The position numbers and the translations under genes are program-made. Shown piece after piece: positions 46,984 to 56,645 of a stretch of DNA of 64,000 nucleotides; the stretch's first letter is position 1, and the number at the start of each line of letters is the position of its first letter. The stretch lies in the NCBI RefSeq assembly GCF_002008365.1, contig NZ_MRDL01000032.1, forward strand, positions 1 to 64,000, read 5' to 3'. The notes under the pieces were generated by a model that saw only the letters and a list, made by a program, of their open reading frames with translations, searched no databases and was not told the DNA's origin. The stretch is from Rhizobium leguminosarum bv. viciae USDA 2370 (lineage in GTDB: Bacteria; Pseudomonadota; Alphaproteobacteria; Rhizobiales; Rhizobiaceae).

Positions 46984-49842
46984 ATGGCAGACAAAATGCT
47001 TATCGATGCGTCTCACGAGGAAGAGACGCGCGTCGTTGTTGTTCGCGGGAACCGCATAGAAGAATTTGACTTCGAGTCCCAGCACAAGAAGCAGATCCGC
47101 GGCAACATCTATCTTGCAAAGGTAACGAGGGTCGAGCCCTCGCTGCAAGCCGCCTTCGTCGACTACGGCGGCAACCGGCACGGCTTCCTGGCCTTCGCCG
47201 AAATCCATCCCGACTATTATCAGATACCGCTTGCCGACCGTCAGGCATTGCTTCGGGCCGAAGCCGAGGAGCATCGCCGCGACGAGGACGTCGAGCATGT
47301 CGAAACCGCACCGATGGTCGATCTTTCCAAGCAGGATCAGCCAGATGTCGGCATCGTGCCGGCAGAGGCGCCGGAAACGGCTGCCGTAACGGAAGAGACG
47401 GCAGCGGTAGAAGCCGCAGCATCTCCCGCGGCCGCCGAGGAAGCGCCGGCGAAGAAGGCAAGGCCGCGTCGCAGCCGCAAGAAGGCCGTAGAACCGGCCG
47501 CCGAAACGACCGCGACCGAAGACGCTGTTCCCACAGACGTTGAAGCCGAAGGCGCGTCGAGCGTCGACAACGAGGATGACGGCTCGACCGGCGGCGCGAT
47601 GGCCGCGATGGTGGAAACCGACTCGATCTCCGAGGACGTCGATACCAGCAAGCGTCGCCACGATGATGACGACGATGATGACGATCACGGCGAAGAGGAA
47701 GTCATCGAATCCGTCGGCGCCGAAGACGCCATGGAAGAAGTGCCGGACCGCGTGCAGCGCAAGCCGCGCAAGCAGTACCGCATCCAGGAAGTCATCAAGC
47801 GCCGCCAGATCCTGCTCGTGCAGGTCGCCAAGGAAGAGCGCGGCAACAAGGGTGCAGCCCTTACCACCTATCTCTCGCTCGCCGGCCGCTATTCCGTCCT
47901 GATGCCGAACACGGCGCGCGGCGGCGGCATTTCCCGGAAGATCACCAATCCTGCCGACCGCAAGCGCCTGAAGGAAATCGCGCGCCTGCTCGAGGTGCCG
48001 CAGGGCATGGGCGTCATCCTTCGCACCGCCGGTGCCAACCGCACCAAGGTCGAGGTCAAGCGTGACTTCGAATATCTGATGCGCCTGTGGGAAAATGTGC
48101 GCACGCTGACGCTGGCGTCCACCGCTCCCTGCCTCGTCTATGAGGAAGGCTCGCTGATCAAGCGCTCGATCCGAGACCTCTACAATAAGGATATCAGCGA
48201 AGTCATCGTTTCCGGTGAAGAAGGCTATCGTGAAGCGAAAGACTTCATGAAGATGCTGATGCCGAGCCATGCCAAGGTGGTTCAGCCTTACCGCGACATC
48301 CACCCGATCTTCTCGCGCTCCGGCATCGAAGCTCAGCTCGATCGCATGTTGCAGCCGCAGGTGACGCTGAAGTCCGGCGGCTACCTGATCATGAACCAGA
48401 CCGAAGCGCTGGTCTCGATCGACGTCAACTCCGGCCGCTCGACCCGCGAACATTCGATCGAAGACACCGCGCTGCAGACGAATCTCGAGGCTGCAGACGA
48501 AGTCGCCCGCCAGCTTCGCCTTCGCGACCTTGCCGGCCTGATCGTCATCGACTTCATCGACATGGAAGAGAAGCGCAACAACCGCGCTGTCGAGAAGAAG
48601 CTGAAGGAATGCCTGAAGAACGACCGCGCCCGCATCCAGGTCGGCCGGATCTCGCATTTCGGCCTGCTCGAAATGTCGCGACAGCGCATCCGCGCGTCGG
48701 TTCTCGAATCGACCACGCAGGTCTGCTCGCATTGCGGCGGCACCGGGCATGTGCGCTCGCAGTCCTCCGTCGCCCTGCATGTCCTGCGCGGTATCGAAGA
48801 ATATCTGCTGAAGAACACCACGCACAACATCACCGTGCGCACCACGCCTGACATTGCGCTCTATCTGCTCAACCACAAGCGCCAGACGATCATCGATTAC
48901 GAAAGCCGTTTCGGCGTCGCTATCGTCATCGATGCGGACGGTTCGGTCGGAGCACAGCATTTCGCGATCGATCGCGGCGAGCCGGTGGAAAACCCGGTCA
49001 AGATCGAAACGCTCTTCAACTTCGCAGCCATTCCCGAGGATGACGACGACGACATCGTCATCGAAGTGGATGAGGAGGAAGACGAGGAACTCGAGGAAAA
49101 GCCGGCCGTTGCCGAACGGCCCGTCGCAGCACGCTCGGAAGGCGAAGCTGACGGCAACCGCAAGCGCAAGCGCCGCAGGCGCCGCCGTGGCCGCAACGGC
49201 AATGCCGAGCAGCCGGCATCGGCAGCAGGCGAAGCCGGCGACGAGGATGAGGACGGTGACGACGAGGGCAGCGAAGGTGATGAAACCACCGAAGCTACGC
49301 CCGAGACACGCGCTGAAAGCGAAGAATCGCAGCGCCGCAAGCGGCGCCGTCGCGGCAAGCGTGGCGGCCGTCGCAATCGCGCCGAAGATGGCTCCGAACT
49401 GACAGCCGGCGAAGCCGGTGAAGACAATGGCGGCGACGAGGACGAAGGCGACGGCGCTCCGAGCGAAGCCGTAGCGGTCGAGGCGATTGCCGAGCCGGCC
49501 GACGAAGGCCAGGCCGCGATGGCAGCCGTCGAGAGCGCAACCGTCATAACCGAAGATGTGAAGCCCGCCCGCAGCCGCGGCCGCCGCAAACCGGCCGCAG
49601 CGCCGGTCGAGGAACCGGTTGCCGAGACTTCACCTGTGGCCGAGGCCGAACCGGAATTGGTTGAAGCCTCCGCCGATCTCGAAACATCCGTTCAGGAAGA
49701 GGCAAAGCCGGTTCGCGCCAACCGCGAATCCAACATTTCCTCCTCCGAGCCGACGGTGAAATCCACCCGCGTCGAGAATGGCGAAGGCGATGACGGCAAG
49801 CCGAAGAAAGCCGGCTGGTGGCAGCGCCGTGGCTTCTTTTGA
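46984..49842 (+). CDS. rne: Ribonuclease E
   Basis: Endoribonuclease that starts mRNA decay and organises the degradosome. The 952-residue protein begins MADKMLIDASHEEETRVVV. Its S1 domain is split: residues about 30-95 (NIYLAKVTRVEPSLQAAFVD) and about 264-310 flank an Ala/Glu/Asp-rich insert with eight consecutive Asp (227-234). The catalytic DNase I-like part has VSIDVNSGRS and VIDFIDMEE; the zinc link is CSHCGGTGH (about 580). The C-terminal third is disordered, with alternating acidic and Arg-rich tracts, and ends GWWQRRGFF, a rhizobial hallmark. Confidence 0.97.
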   Translation: MADKMLIDASHEEETRVVVVRGNRIEEFDFESQHKKQIRGNIYLAKVTRVEPSLQAAFVDYGGNRHGFLAFAEIHPDYYQIPLADRQALLRAEAEEHRRDEDVEHVETAPMVDLSKQDQPDVGIVPAEAPETAAVTEETAAVEAAASPAAAEEAPAKKARPRRSRKKAVEPAAETTATEDAVPTDVEAEGASSVDNEDDGSTGGAMAAMVETDSISEDVDTSKRRHDDDDDDDDHGEEEVIESVGAEDAMEEVPDRVQRKPRKQYRIQEVIKRRQILLVQVAKEERGNKGAALTTYLSLAGRYSVLMPNTARGGGISRKITNPADRKRLKEIARLLEVPQGMGVILRTAGANRTKVEVKRDFEYLMRLWENVRTLTLASTAPCLVYEEGSLIKRSIRDLYNKDISEVIVSGEEGYREAKDFMKMLMPSHAKVVQPYRDIHPIFSRSGIEAQLDRMLQPQVTLKSGGYLIMNQTEALVSIDVNSGRSTREHSIEDTALQTNLEAADEVARQLRLRDLAGLIVIDFIDMEEKRNNRAVEKKLKECLKNDRARIQVGRISHFGLLEMSRQRIRASVLESTTQVCSHCGGTGHVRSQSSVALHVLRGIEEYLLKNTTHNITVRTTPDIALYLLNHKRQTIIDYESRFGVAIVIDADGSVGAQHFAIDRGEPVENPVKIETLFNFAAIPEDDDDDIVIEVDEEEDEELEEKPAVAERPVAARSEGEADGNRKRKRRRRRRGRNGNAEQPASAAGEAGDEDEDGDDEGSEGDETTEATPETRAESEESQRRKRRRRGKRGGRRNRAEDGSELTAGEAGEDNGGDEDEGDGAPSEAVAVEAIAEPADEGQAAMAAVESATVITEDVKPARSRGRRKPAAAPVEEPVAETSPVAEAEPELVEASADLETSVQEEAKPVRANRESNISSSEPTVKSTRVENGEGDDGKPKKAGWWQRRGFF

Positions 49843-49868
49843 ACGCTGATTTTCGGACGTAAACACTG

Positions 49869-49900
49869 AAATCCGGCCGCGGCGACGCGGCCGGATTTTC
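49869..49900 (+). terminator. Intrinsic terminator of rne
   Basis: A 12-bp perfect stem AAATCCGGCCGC/GCGGCCGGATTT with a 6-base loop followed by a short T run (TTTTCGTTT), 27 bases after the stop codon. Confidence 0.88.
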
Positions 49901-49986
49901 GTTTATGGCGATGACATCGTCGCCGAGCTTGGACCGCCGTGACGTGGATGTGTATCTCTTATGATGATTGCACTTGGGGCGCGATC

Positions 49987-50278
49987 ATGCGGACGAATAT
50001 CGATATCGATGATGCCTTGCTCGACGCGGCAATGACCGCCACGGGGATTGGCGACAAAAAAGGCCACCGCCGACCGGGCCTTGCGAAGTCTCGTTGAGAG
50101 GCACCGCCGGAAAATGCGATCGCAGATCTCGCAGGGATAGATTGGGAACGCGACCTCGGCGCGATACGTCGCGACCGGCCGGAGACGATCTGTGATCGTC
50201 GTCGACAGGGCCCGATGGTCGAGCGTCGCGGCCTCGGGACCGCCTCAGCGCACTTGCGATCAGGCCGCCGGCGGATAG
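49987..50278 (+). pseudogene. Decayed vapBC-type toxin-antitoxin remnant
   Basis: The first frame MRTNIDIDDALLDAAMTATG matches the start of VapB antitoxins of the DUF2191 type. An extra A in a run of six (about 50020) shifts the frame; the shifted frame reads KKATADRALRSLVERHRR, the expected continuation, and a second shift gives ADLAGIDWERDLGAIRRDRP, the expected C-terminus. A GTG at 50192 then begins VIVVD, as PIN-domain VapC toxins do, but the following residues do not match and it stops at 50278. The operon is inactive. Confidence 0.75.
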
Positions 50279-51918
50279 AGCAGGTCGACGATGTAGCTGG
50301 CGTCGAAGCGGGAATCGAGCATGCCGTAGGTGGAGCGCCAGCCGCCGGCAAGACGCGTCTCGATGAAGGCATCGGCAATGCGCCCAGCGCCCAGCCGATA
50401 GAGTTCGGCGGCACCGGCGGCGAGCGCCAGCTGCTCGACGAGCAGGCGGGCGGCGCCCTCATCCTGTTCACAGAGCGCGATTGCGGCGCGCAGCACGTCG
50501 ATCGTCTTCTTGCCGGCAGGGCCGAGATCGCGGGCTAGGCCGGCGAAGACCGTTTCGAACAGATCCTTGCCGCGGTTGAGCACGCGCAGCACGTCGAGCG
50601 CCATGACGTTGCCGGAGCCTTCCCAGATGGCGTTGACGGGAGCCTCGCGGTAATGGCGGGCGATCGGGCGTTCTTCGATGTAGCCGTTGCCGCCAATACA
50701 CTCCATCGCCTCGTAGATCAGCGCAGGCGCGATCTTGCAGCACCAATATTTGGCGACCGGCGTCATGACACGGGCATAGGCCGCTTCCTCGGCATTGCCG
50801 CGCGCCTTGTCGAAGGCGTCGGCTAGACGGAAGGACAGTGCCGTCGCGGCGGCGACGTCGAGCGCCATGTCGGCGAGCACCCTCGTCATGATCGGCTGGT
50901 TGACGAGCATCTTGCCGAAGACGCTGCGGCCGCGGGTGTGGTGCACGGCTTCGGCGAGCGAGGCGCGCATGATGCCTGACGAGGCCAGCGCGCAGTCGAG
51001 CCGGGTGAGCGTCACCATATCGAGGATCGTGCGGATGCCGGCATCCGGACCACCGAGCAGGAAACCGAACGTGTCAGTAAACTCGACCTCGGAAGAGGCG
51101 TTGGAGCGGTTGCCGACCTTGTCCTTCAGCCGCTGGAACTGCAGCCCATTGGCGGAACCATCCTCCAGAAGACGCGGCACGAGAAAGCAGCCCATGCCCT
51201 CCTTCGTCTGCGCCAGCATGATGAAGGCATCGCTCATCGGCGCCGACATGAACCATTTGTGCCCGGACAGCCGGTAGATGCCCTCGCTGACCTTTTCGGC
51301 AGCACTCCTGTTGGCGCGCACATCCGTGCCGCCCTGCTTTTCCGTCATGCCCATGCCGATGGTCACGGCGGATTTCTGCATGGCGGGCTTGTTCGACGAA
51401 TCATATTTGCGCGAGAGAATTTTGGGCGCCCAGTCCTTCTGGACCGCGGGCGAGGCCGAGAGTGCCGCAACGGAGGCGCTCGTCATCGTCAGCGGGCAGA
51501 GATGGCCGGATTCCAGCTGCGACGTCAGATAAAACCGCGCGGCGCGAACCTTATGGGCCTCGTCCTTGGCATCGGTATCGGCCTGGGGATCCCAGACGGA
51601 GGAATGCAGGCCGACCGACATGGAGCGGCGCATCAGCGCATGCCAGGCGGGGTGAAACTCGACGACGTCGACGCGCTCACCGCGCGGACCGTGGGTGCGC
51701 AGCTGCGGCGCGCCCTGGTTCGCCATGCGCGCCATCTCCTGCGCCTCCGGCGAGGTGACGTAGCGGCCCATGTTTTCCAGGTCTTCGCGGATGCCGCGTG
51801 GCAGGGCCGCCGTCAGGTCGACGATCAGCGGATCGGACCGATAGGCGTTGATGCCGGACCACAGGCTCGGCTGGTTCAGTTCTGCGAGTTTGTCGTCAGT
51901 CCGGTTGGCGGAGGTCAT
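50260..51918 (-). CDS. aidB: Acyl-CoA dehydrogenase, AidB type
   Basis: A 552-residue flavoprotein of the acyl-CoA dehydrogenase superfamily. The N-terminal part with NQPSLWSGINAYRSDPL and VEFHPAWHALMRRSM is typical of the AidB subgroup, which in E. coli is induced by alkylating stress; the central part has GMGMTEKQGGTDVRAN, and the C-terminal helical domain has CIGGNGYIEE. AidB binds FAD and DNA but its role is unsettled. The gene stands alone, convergent with the vapBC relic and divergent from pyrB. Confidence 0.9.
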   Translation of the reverse strand: MTSANRTDDKLAELNQPSLWSGINAYRSDPLIVDLTAALPRGIREDLENMGRYVTSPEAQEMARMANQGAPQLRTHGPRGERVDVVEFHPAWHALMRRSMSVGLHSSVWDPQADTDAKDEAHKVRAARFYLTSQLESGHLCPLTMTSASVAALSASPAVQKDWAPKILSRKYDSSNKPAMQKSAVTIGMGMTEKQGGTDVRANRSAAEKVSEGIYRLSGHKWFMSAPMSDAFIMLAQTKEGMGCFLVPRLLEDGSANGLQFQRLKDKVGNRSNASSEVEFTDTFGFLLGGPDAGIRTILDMVTLTRLDCALASSGIMRASLAEAVHHTRGRSVFGKMLVNQPIMTRVLADMALDVAAATALSFRLADAFDKARGNAEEAAYARVMTPVAKYWCCKIAPALIYEAMECIGGNGYIEERPIARHYREAPVNAIWEGSGNVMALDVLRVLNRGKDLFETVFAGLARDLGPAGKKTIDVLRAAIALCEQDEGAARLLVEQLALAAGAAELYRLGAGRIADAFIETRLAGGWRSTYGMLDSRFDASYIVDLLYPPAA

Positions 51919-52039
51919 AATTCGCTTCTAGTGTAAGAACCCGGCAAAGGGAAACCGGAAGTTATGATTCGGTTCATTCTGCTCTATCGGAATTCGGGCG
52001 AAAATGCATGGGGACATAAGCCTTTGCCCACAGCACATG

Positions 52040-52068
52040 CTTGCCCCGGCGGGCAGCACTCTTTATAG
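52040..52068 (+). promoter_or_regulatory. Predicted pyrB promoter
   Basis: CTTGCC (52040-52045) is followed after exactly 17 bases by TTATAG (52063-52068), close to the rhizobial consensus. Transcription would begin near 52075, leaving a leader of only about 23 bases before the pyrB ATG, so a UTP-sensing attenuator leader seems unlikely. Confidence 0.65.
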
Positions 52069-52097
52069 ACCCGCCAGAGACAGCAAGAGGCAGGGTC

Positions 52098-53054
52098 ATG
52101 GTCTTTTTCCCCCACCGCCACCTCATCGGCATCAAGGGCCTCACCGAGCAGGATATCACCTATCTTCTCGACAAGGCGGACGAGGCCGTCAAGATCAGCC
52201 GCCAGAGAGAAAAGAAAACGTCGACGCTGCGCGGGCTGACGCAGATCAACCTCTTCTTCGAGGCATCGACCCGCACGCAGGCCTCCTTCGAGCTTGCCGG
52301 CAAACGGCTCGGCGCCGACGTCATGAACATGTCGGTCGGCAATTCCTCGGTGAAGAAAGGCGAAACGCTGATCGACACGGCGATGACGTTGAATGCGATG
52401 CGCCCCGATGTGCTGGTGATCCGCCATTCAAGCGCCGGTGCGGCCGCCCTTCTCGCCCAGAAGGTCTCCTGCTCGGTCGTCAATGCCGGTGATGGGCAGC
52501 ATGAACATCCGACCCAGGCGCTGCTCGACGCGCTGACGATCCGCCGCGCCAAGGGCAAGCTGTCGCGCATCATCGTGGCGATCTGCGGCGACGTGCTGCA
52601 TTCGCGGGTGGCGCGCTCCAATATCCTTCTGCTCAACGCGATGGGCGCCCGCGTGCGTGTCGTCGCGCCTGCGACCCTCCTGCCCGCCGGCATCGCCGAG
52701 ATGGGCGTCGAGGTCTTTCATTCGATGCAGGAAGGGCTGAAGGACGCCGACGTCGTGATGATGCTGCGGCTGCAGCGCGAGCGCATGTCCGGTGCCTTCG
52801 TGCCTTCGGTGCGCGAATACTATCACTTCTACGGGCTCGACGCCGAAACGCTGAAAGCGGCGAAGGACGACGCGCTGGTCATGCATCCCGGCCCGATGAA
52901 CCGCGGCGTCGAAATCGCTTCGGAAGTGGCGGACGGGCCGCAGAGCGTGATCGCCGAACAGGTGGAGATGGGGGTCGCGGTGCGCATGGCAGTCATGGAG
53001 ACGCTGCTCGTCTCGCAGAACCAGGGTCCCCGAAGCGATGGAATGATGGCATGA
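52098..53054 (+). CDS. pyrB: Aspartate carbamoyltransferase catalytic subunit
   Basis: Second step of pyrimidine synthesis: carbamoyl phosphate + aspartate to carbamoyl aspartate. The start at 52098 ([20 protein letters not shown], 318 residues) is supported by GAGGCAGG; the frame is open 19 codons upstream. The carbamoyl-phosphate loop [26 protein letters not shown] and the late [11 protein letters not shown] are intact. No pyrI regulatory chain is present. It overlaps the next gene by ATGA (53051-53054), which suggests a complex with that product. Confidence 0.97.
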   Translation: MVFFPHRHLIGIKGLTEQDITYLLDKADEAVKISRQREKKTSTLRGLTQINLFFEASTRTQASFELAGKRLGADVMNMSVGNSSVKKGETLIDTAMTLNAMRPDVLVIRHSSAGAAALLAQKVSCSVVNAGDGQHEHPTQALLDALTIRRAKGKLSRIIVAICGDVLHSRVARSNILLLNAMGARVRVVAPATLLPAGIAEMGVEVFHSMQEGLKDADVVMMLRLQRERMSGAFVPSVREYYHFYGLDAETLKAAKDDALVMHPGPMNRGVEIASEVADGPQSVIAEQVEMGVAVRMAVMETLLVSQNQGPRSDGMMA

Positions 53055-54340
53055 GCAACCCGATCGTCCTCAAGAACGTCCGCATCATCGATCCGTCGCG
53101 CAATCTCGACGAAGTCGGGACGATCATTGCCGAAAACGGCGTGATCATTGCCGCCGGCGGCAAGGCGCAGAACCAGGGTGCACCGGAAGGCGCCGTCATC
53201 CGCGACTGCACGGGCCTTGTCGCCACGCCCGGGCTCGTCGACGCGCGCGTCCATGTCGGCGAACCCGGCGGCGAGCACCGCGAAACGATCGCCTCGGCGA
53301 GCCGGGCGGCGGCGGCCGGCGGCGTCACCTCGATCATCATGATGCCGGACACCGATCCTGTTATCGACGACATTGCGCTCGTCGAATTCGTCAAGAAGAC
53401 GGCGCGGGATACGGCCGCCGTCAACGTCTATCCGGCGGCCGCCATTACCAAGGGCCTTGCTGGCGAGGAGATGACGGAGATCGGCCTCTTGATGCAGGCA
53501 GGCGCCGTCGCCTTTACCGATGCCCATTCCAGCGTCCACGACACGCAGGTGCTGCGCCGGATCATGACCTATGCGCGCGAATTCGGCGCCGTCATCTCCT
53601 GCGAAACGCGCGACAAATATCTCGGCGCCAACGGCGTCATGCATGAGGGGCTTTTCGCCAGTTGGCTCGGGCTCTCCGGCATTCCAAGGGAAGCCGAGCT
53701 CATCCCGCTCGAACGCGATCTCAGGATCGCGCAGCTGACGCGCGGCCGTTATCACGCCGCAATGATCTCGGTGCCAGAATCGGTCGAGGCGATCGAACGC
53801 GCCCGCAGTCGTGGCGCCAAGGTGACCTGCGGCATCTCGATCAACAATCTGGCGCTCAACGAAAACGACATCGGCGAATACCGCACCTTCTTCAAGCTCT
53901 ATCCGCCGCTGCGCCCGGAAGATGACCGGGTGGCCATGGCCGACGCCCTTGCGAGCGGCGCGATCGATATCATCGTCTCCTCGCACGACCCGCAGGATGT
54001 CGATACGAAGCGCCTGCCCTTTGGCGAGGCGGAGGACGGCGCGATCGGCCTCGAAACCATGTTGGCGGCAGCCCTCAGGCTTCACCATGGCGGCCAGGTG
54101 AGCCTGATGCGCCTGATCGACGCCATGTCCACCCGCCCCGCGCAAATCTTCGGCCTGGCGGCCGGCACGTTGAAGCCGGGCGCTGCGGCCGATATCGCGC
54201 TGATCGATCTCGATGAGCCTTGGCTTGTCGCCAAAGACATGCTTCTCTCCCGCTCGAAGAATACGCCGTTCGAGGATGCGCGTTTCAGCGGGCGGGCGGT
54301 CGCGACGTACGTCTCGGGAAAGCTTGTCCACGCACTCTAG
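53051..54340 (+). CDS. pyrC: Dihydroorotase-like protein, probably inactive (PyrC' type)
   Basis: A 429-residue amidohydrolase-fold protein coupled to pyrB by a four-base overlap. It aligns with dihydroorotase throughout but lacks key metal ligands: the HxH motif after strand 1 is RVH (Arg66, His68); the HCED motif is SCET (Ser183); the His of the HIST motif is Met (AMISVPES, residue 238); the Asp of TDHAP is Ser (SSHDP, residue 311). The [13 protein letters not shown] block is kept. Such pseudo-dihydroorotases in Pseudomonas are structural partners of aspartate carbamoyltransferase. An active dihydroorotase should exist elsewhere in the genome. Confidence 0.92.
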   Translation: MSNPIVLKNVRIIDPSRNLDEVGTIIAENGVIIAAGGKAQNQGAPEGAVIRDCTGLVATPGLVDARVHVGEPGGEHRETIASASRAAAAGGVTSIIMMPDTDPVIDDIALVEFVKKTARDTAAVNVYPAAAITKGLAGEEMTEIGLLMQAGAVAFTDAHSSVHDTQVLRRIMTYAREFGAVISCETRDKYLGANGVMHEGLFASWLGLSGIPREAELIPLERDLRIAQLTRGRYHAAMISVPESVEAIERARSRGAKVTCGISINNLALNENDIGEYRTFFKLYPPLRPEDDRVAMADALASGAIDIIVSSHDPQDVDTKRLPFGEAEDGAIGLETMLAAALRLHHGGQVSLMRLIDAMSTRPAQIFGLAAGTLKPGAAADIALIDLDEPWLVAKDMLLSRSKNTPFEDARFSGRAVATYVSGKLVHAL

Positions 54341-54442
54341 AGCAATTCCTGATTTCTCTGAGTGACGGAAATGCTCTATCTTTTTGTTTTTACGCAATTC
54401 GGCACGCAAAACCGCTGCGCAGTTTTGCTGGAATTGCTCTAG
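54337..54442. repeat. Rhizobial palindromic repeat, AGAGCAATTCC type
   Basis: CTAGAGCAATTCC at 54337-54349 has its exact inverse at 54430-54442. Between them lie a T-rich stretch (TTTTTGTTTTTACGCAATTC) and an inner inverted repeat GCAAAAC/GTTTTGC. I recall this element as frequent between genes in rhizobia. Its left end includes the TAG stop codon of the upstream gene. Confidence 0.75.
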
Positions 54443-54502
54443 AATTGGATGATTTTGGGCCTGGTCGGCCTAAAATCTGAATCCTGTTCTAAATTAAATA
54501 GT

Positions 54503-54554
54503 TAGAGCATGATGTCGTCCGAATACCGCTCACAGTTTTCGGCATCATGCTCTA
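54503..54554. repeat. Rhizobial palindromic repeat, AGAGCATGATG type
   Basis: TAGAGCATGATG (54503-54514) has its inverse at 54543-54554, with an inner CCGAA/TTCGG pair, allowing a long cruciform or hairpin. This second element type is likewise familiar from intergenic regions of Rhizobium and relatives. Confidence 0.75.
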
Positions 54555-54633
54555 GGATCGACACCATCGCCGTCCATCCCCCAGCGGGAGAAGGTTGACT
54601 CGAGGATAGGCCACGGAGGGGCTGAGGGGGCAT

Positions 54634-55254
54634 ATGTTATCCAATCTCATGTCATGGCAGATCACGCTGCCGATCGCGCTTGCCGCCGCCGTTATCGGCT
54701 ATCTCTTCGGGTCGATACCCTTCGGCCTGATCCTCACGCGTGCCGCCGGCCTCGGCGACGTGCGCAGCATCGGCTCCGGCAATATCGGCGCAACCAATGT
54801 GCTCAGAACAGGAAACCGGACGCTCGCCGCGGCGACGCTGCTGCTCGACGCGCTGAAGGCATCGGCCGCAGCCTGGATCGTCGGCTATTTCCTCGGTGAG
54901 GAGGCAGCGATCATCGCCGGCTTCTTCGCCTTCATCGGCCATCTCTTCCCGGTCTGGATCGGCTTCAAGGGCGGCAAGGGTGTCGCCACCTATATCGGTA
55001 CCCTGCTCGGCGTCGCGCCGATCATGGTCGTGCTCTTCGCCGCCGTCTGGCTAGCGGTCGCTTTCACCACCCGCTACTCCTCACTGTCAGCGTTGGTTGC
55101 CATGCTTGTCATTCCGGTTGCACTGTGGATACTGGGCAACGAAAAGGTTGCGGCAGTGATGGCGATCATGACCCTCATCTCCTACTGGAAGCACAAGGCG
55201 AATATTTCGCGCCTGATGAGCGGGACGGAAAGCAAGATCGGGGCAAAGGGATAA
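54634..55254 (+). CDS. plsY: Acyl-phosphate:glycerol-3-phosphate acyltransferase PlsY
   Basis: Makes lysophosphatidic acid from acyl phosphate, the first step of membrane phospholipid synthesis. The 206-residue integral membrane protein has about five to six hydrophobic segments and the three family motifs: [36 protein letters not shown], and [27 protein letters not shown] ribosome binding site precedes the ATG. Its TAA overlaps the dprA start (TAATG). Confidence 0.96.
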   Translation: MLSNLMSWQITLPIALAAAVIGYLFGSIPFGLILTRAAGLGDVRSIGSGNIGATNVLRTGNRTLAAATLLLDALKASAAAWIVGYFLGEEAAIIAGFFAFIGHLFPVWIGFKGGKGVATYIGTLLGVAPIMVVLFAAVWLAVAFTTRYSSLSALVAMLVIPVALWILGNEKVAAVMAIMTLISYWKHKANISRLMSGTESKIGAKG

Positions 55255-56396
55255 TGGATGCGCTGAGCGCCGGACCAAAAGGCGTTGTTCTGACCGAACG
55301 GCAAAGAATTGCCTGGTTGCGCCTCATCCGTTCCGACAATATCGGCCCTGCCACCTTTCGCGACCTCATCAATCATTTCGGTTCGGCCGAGGCAGCACTT
55401 GCCGCACTGCCGGAGCTATCGGCGCGTGGCGGCGCCACGCGGGCAATCCGCATCGCCAGCGAGGCCGAGGCACATCGGGAACTCGAGGCGGCGCGTCGCT
55501 TCGGCGCCCGCTTCGTCGGCATCGGCGAGCCGGACTACCCGCAAGCTCTGAAGCAGATCGACGGCGCGCCGCCGCTTCTGGCCGTCAAGGGCGCGCTTGC
55601 CGCCGCCAAGCGACCGGCCGTCGGCATCGTCGGCTCGCGCAACGCCTCGATCGCCGGTGCGAAATTCGCGGCGATGGTGGCACGCGACTGCGGCCGGGCT
55701 GGATATACCGTGGTCTCCGGCCTGGCGCGCGGCATCGATACATCAGCCCACCGGGCGAGCCTCGACACAGGCACGATCGCGGCGCTCGCCGGTGGCCTCG
55801 ACCAGCCCTACCCGCCGGAGAATGTCGGCCTACTCGAAGAGATAACCGACGGCAACGGCCTGGCGGTGAGCGAGATGCCCTTCGGCTGGGAGCCCCGCGC
55901 CCGCGACTTTCCGCGCCGCAACCGGCTCATCGCCGGCATCGGGCTCGGCCTCGTCGTCATCGAAGCGGCATCGCGTTCGGGCTCGCTGATCACGGCACGG
56001 CTTGCCGGCGAGTTCGGCCGTCTGGTGTTTGCCGTGCCCGGCTCACCGCTCGATCCGCGTTGCCATGGCACCAACGGCCTGCTGAAGGACGGTGCTTCGA
56101 TCGTCACCGCACCCGCCGATGTCATTGAGGCCCTGGCGTCGCTTGCGCAATTCGACCTGTTCCCGTCATCGATGGCGGAAGAGCCTGCGCGTGACGGCAA
56201 GTCGATATCGGTGCCACCCGGCGATTCCGATCGAAACCGCATCATCGATGTGCTCGGGCCGACGCCGGTCGAGATCGACGACGTCATCCGCCATACGGGC
56301 CTGTCGGCATCCGCGGTCTATCTGATCCTTCTGGAGCTTGATATTGCCGGCAGGCTGCACCGGCAGCAGGGCGGCCTCGTCTCGCTTTCCGATTGA
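55254..56396 (+). CDS. dprA: DNA processing protein DprA
   Basis: Loads RecA onto incoming single-stranded DNA in transformation; widely conserved also in species not known to be competent. I use the ATG at 55254 (380 residues), which shares a base with the plsY stop codon; the frame is open 43 codons upstream inside plsY. The Rossmann-like core has [36 protein letters not shown] and [18 protein letters not shown]; the C-terminal winged helix ([20 protein letters not shown]) is the DprA C-terminal domain. Confidence 0.96.
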   Translation: MDALSAGPKGVVLTERQRIAWLRLIRSDNIGPATFRDLINHFGSAEAALAALPELSARGGATRAIRIASEAEAHRELEAARRFGARFVGIGEPDYPQALKQIDGAPPLLAVKGALAAAKRPAVGIVGSRNASIAGAKFAAMVARDCGRAGYTVVSGLARGIDTSAHRASLDTGTIAALAGGLDQPYPPENVGLLEEITDGNGLAVSEMPFGWEPRARDFPRRNRLIAGIGLGLVVIEAASRSGSLITARLAGEFGRLVFAVPGSPLDPRCHGTNGLLKDGASIVTAPADVIEALASLAQFDLFPSSMAEEPARDGKSISVPPGDSDRNRIIDVLGPTPVEIDDVIRHTGLSASAVYLILLELDIAGRLHRQQGGLVSLSD

Positions 56397-56538
56397 ACCT
56401 TGCGCGACATCAGGCGGCGGCTACGCGAATTGCCGAACCCTGTATCGAAAAACCTTTGATAACCTATCTAAAATTGTATTTTCCCGATAATCTCCCCTCG
56501 GCTGCAACAGATGCAAGAGGTAAAATTGTAGCAAACCC

Positions 56539-56567
56539 CTTGACCGCGGCGATTTCCCTGTCCATGT
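56539..56567 (+). promoter_or_regulatory. Possible topA promoter
   Basis: CTTGAC (56539-56544) is a perfect -35 box; 17 bases later stands CCATGT (56562-56567), a weak -10. It lies 79 bases upstream of the topA ATG in an otherwise A+T-richer gap. Confidence 0.45.
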
Positions 56568-56645
56568 CGGAGGGCCGATATCCAAGTTGCGGTATGTGTT
56601 GCGCTGGTTTCAACGCTGGCGTCGCTTCCTTTTTAGAGAATCATC

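Noticed and set aside
46876..48960. 694-codon minus-strand frame opposite rne
   Set aside because: Antisense shadow; RNase E on the plus strand has all family motifs.
52829..54409. 526-codon minus-strand frame opposite the pyrC-like gene
   Set aside because: Shadow frame; the plus-strand gene overlaps pyrB and has clear family blocks.
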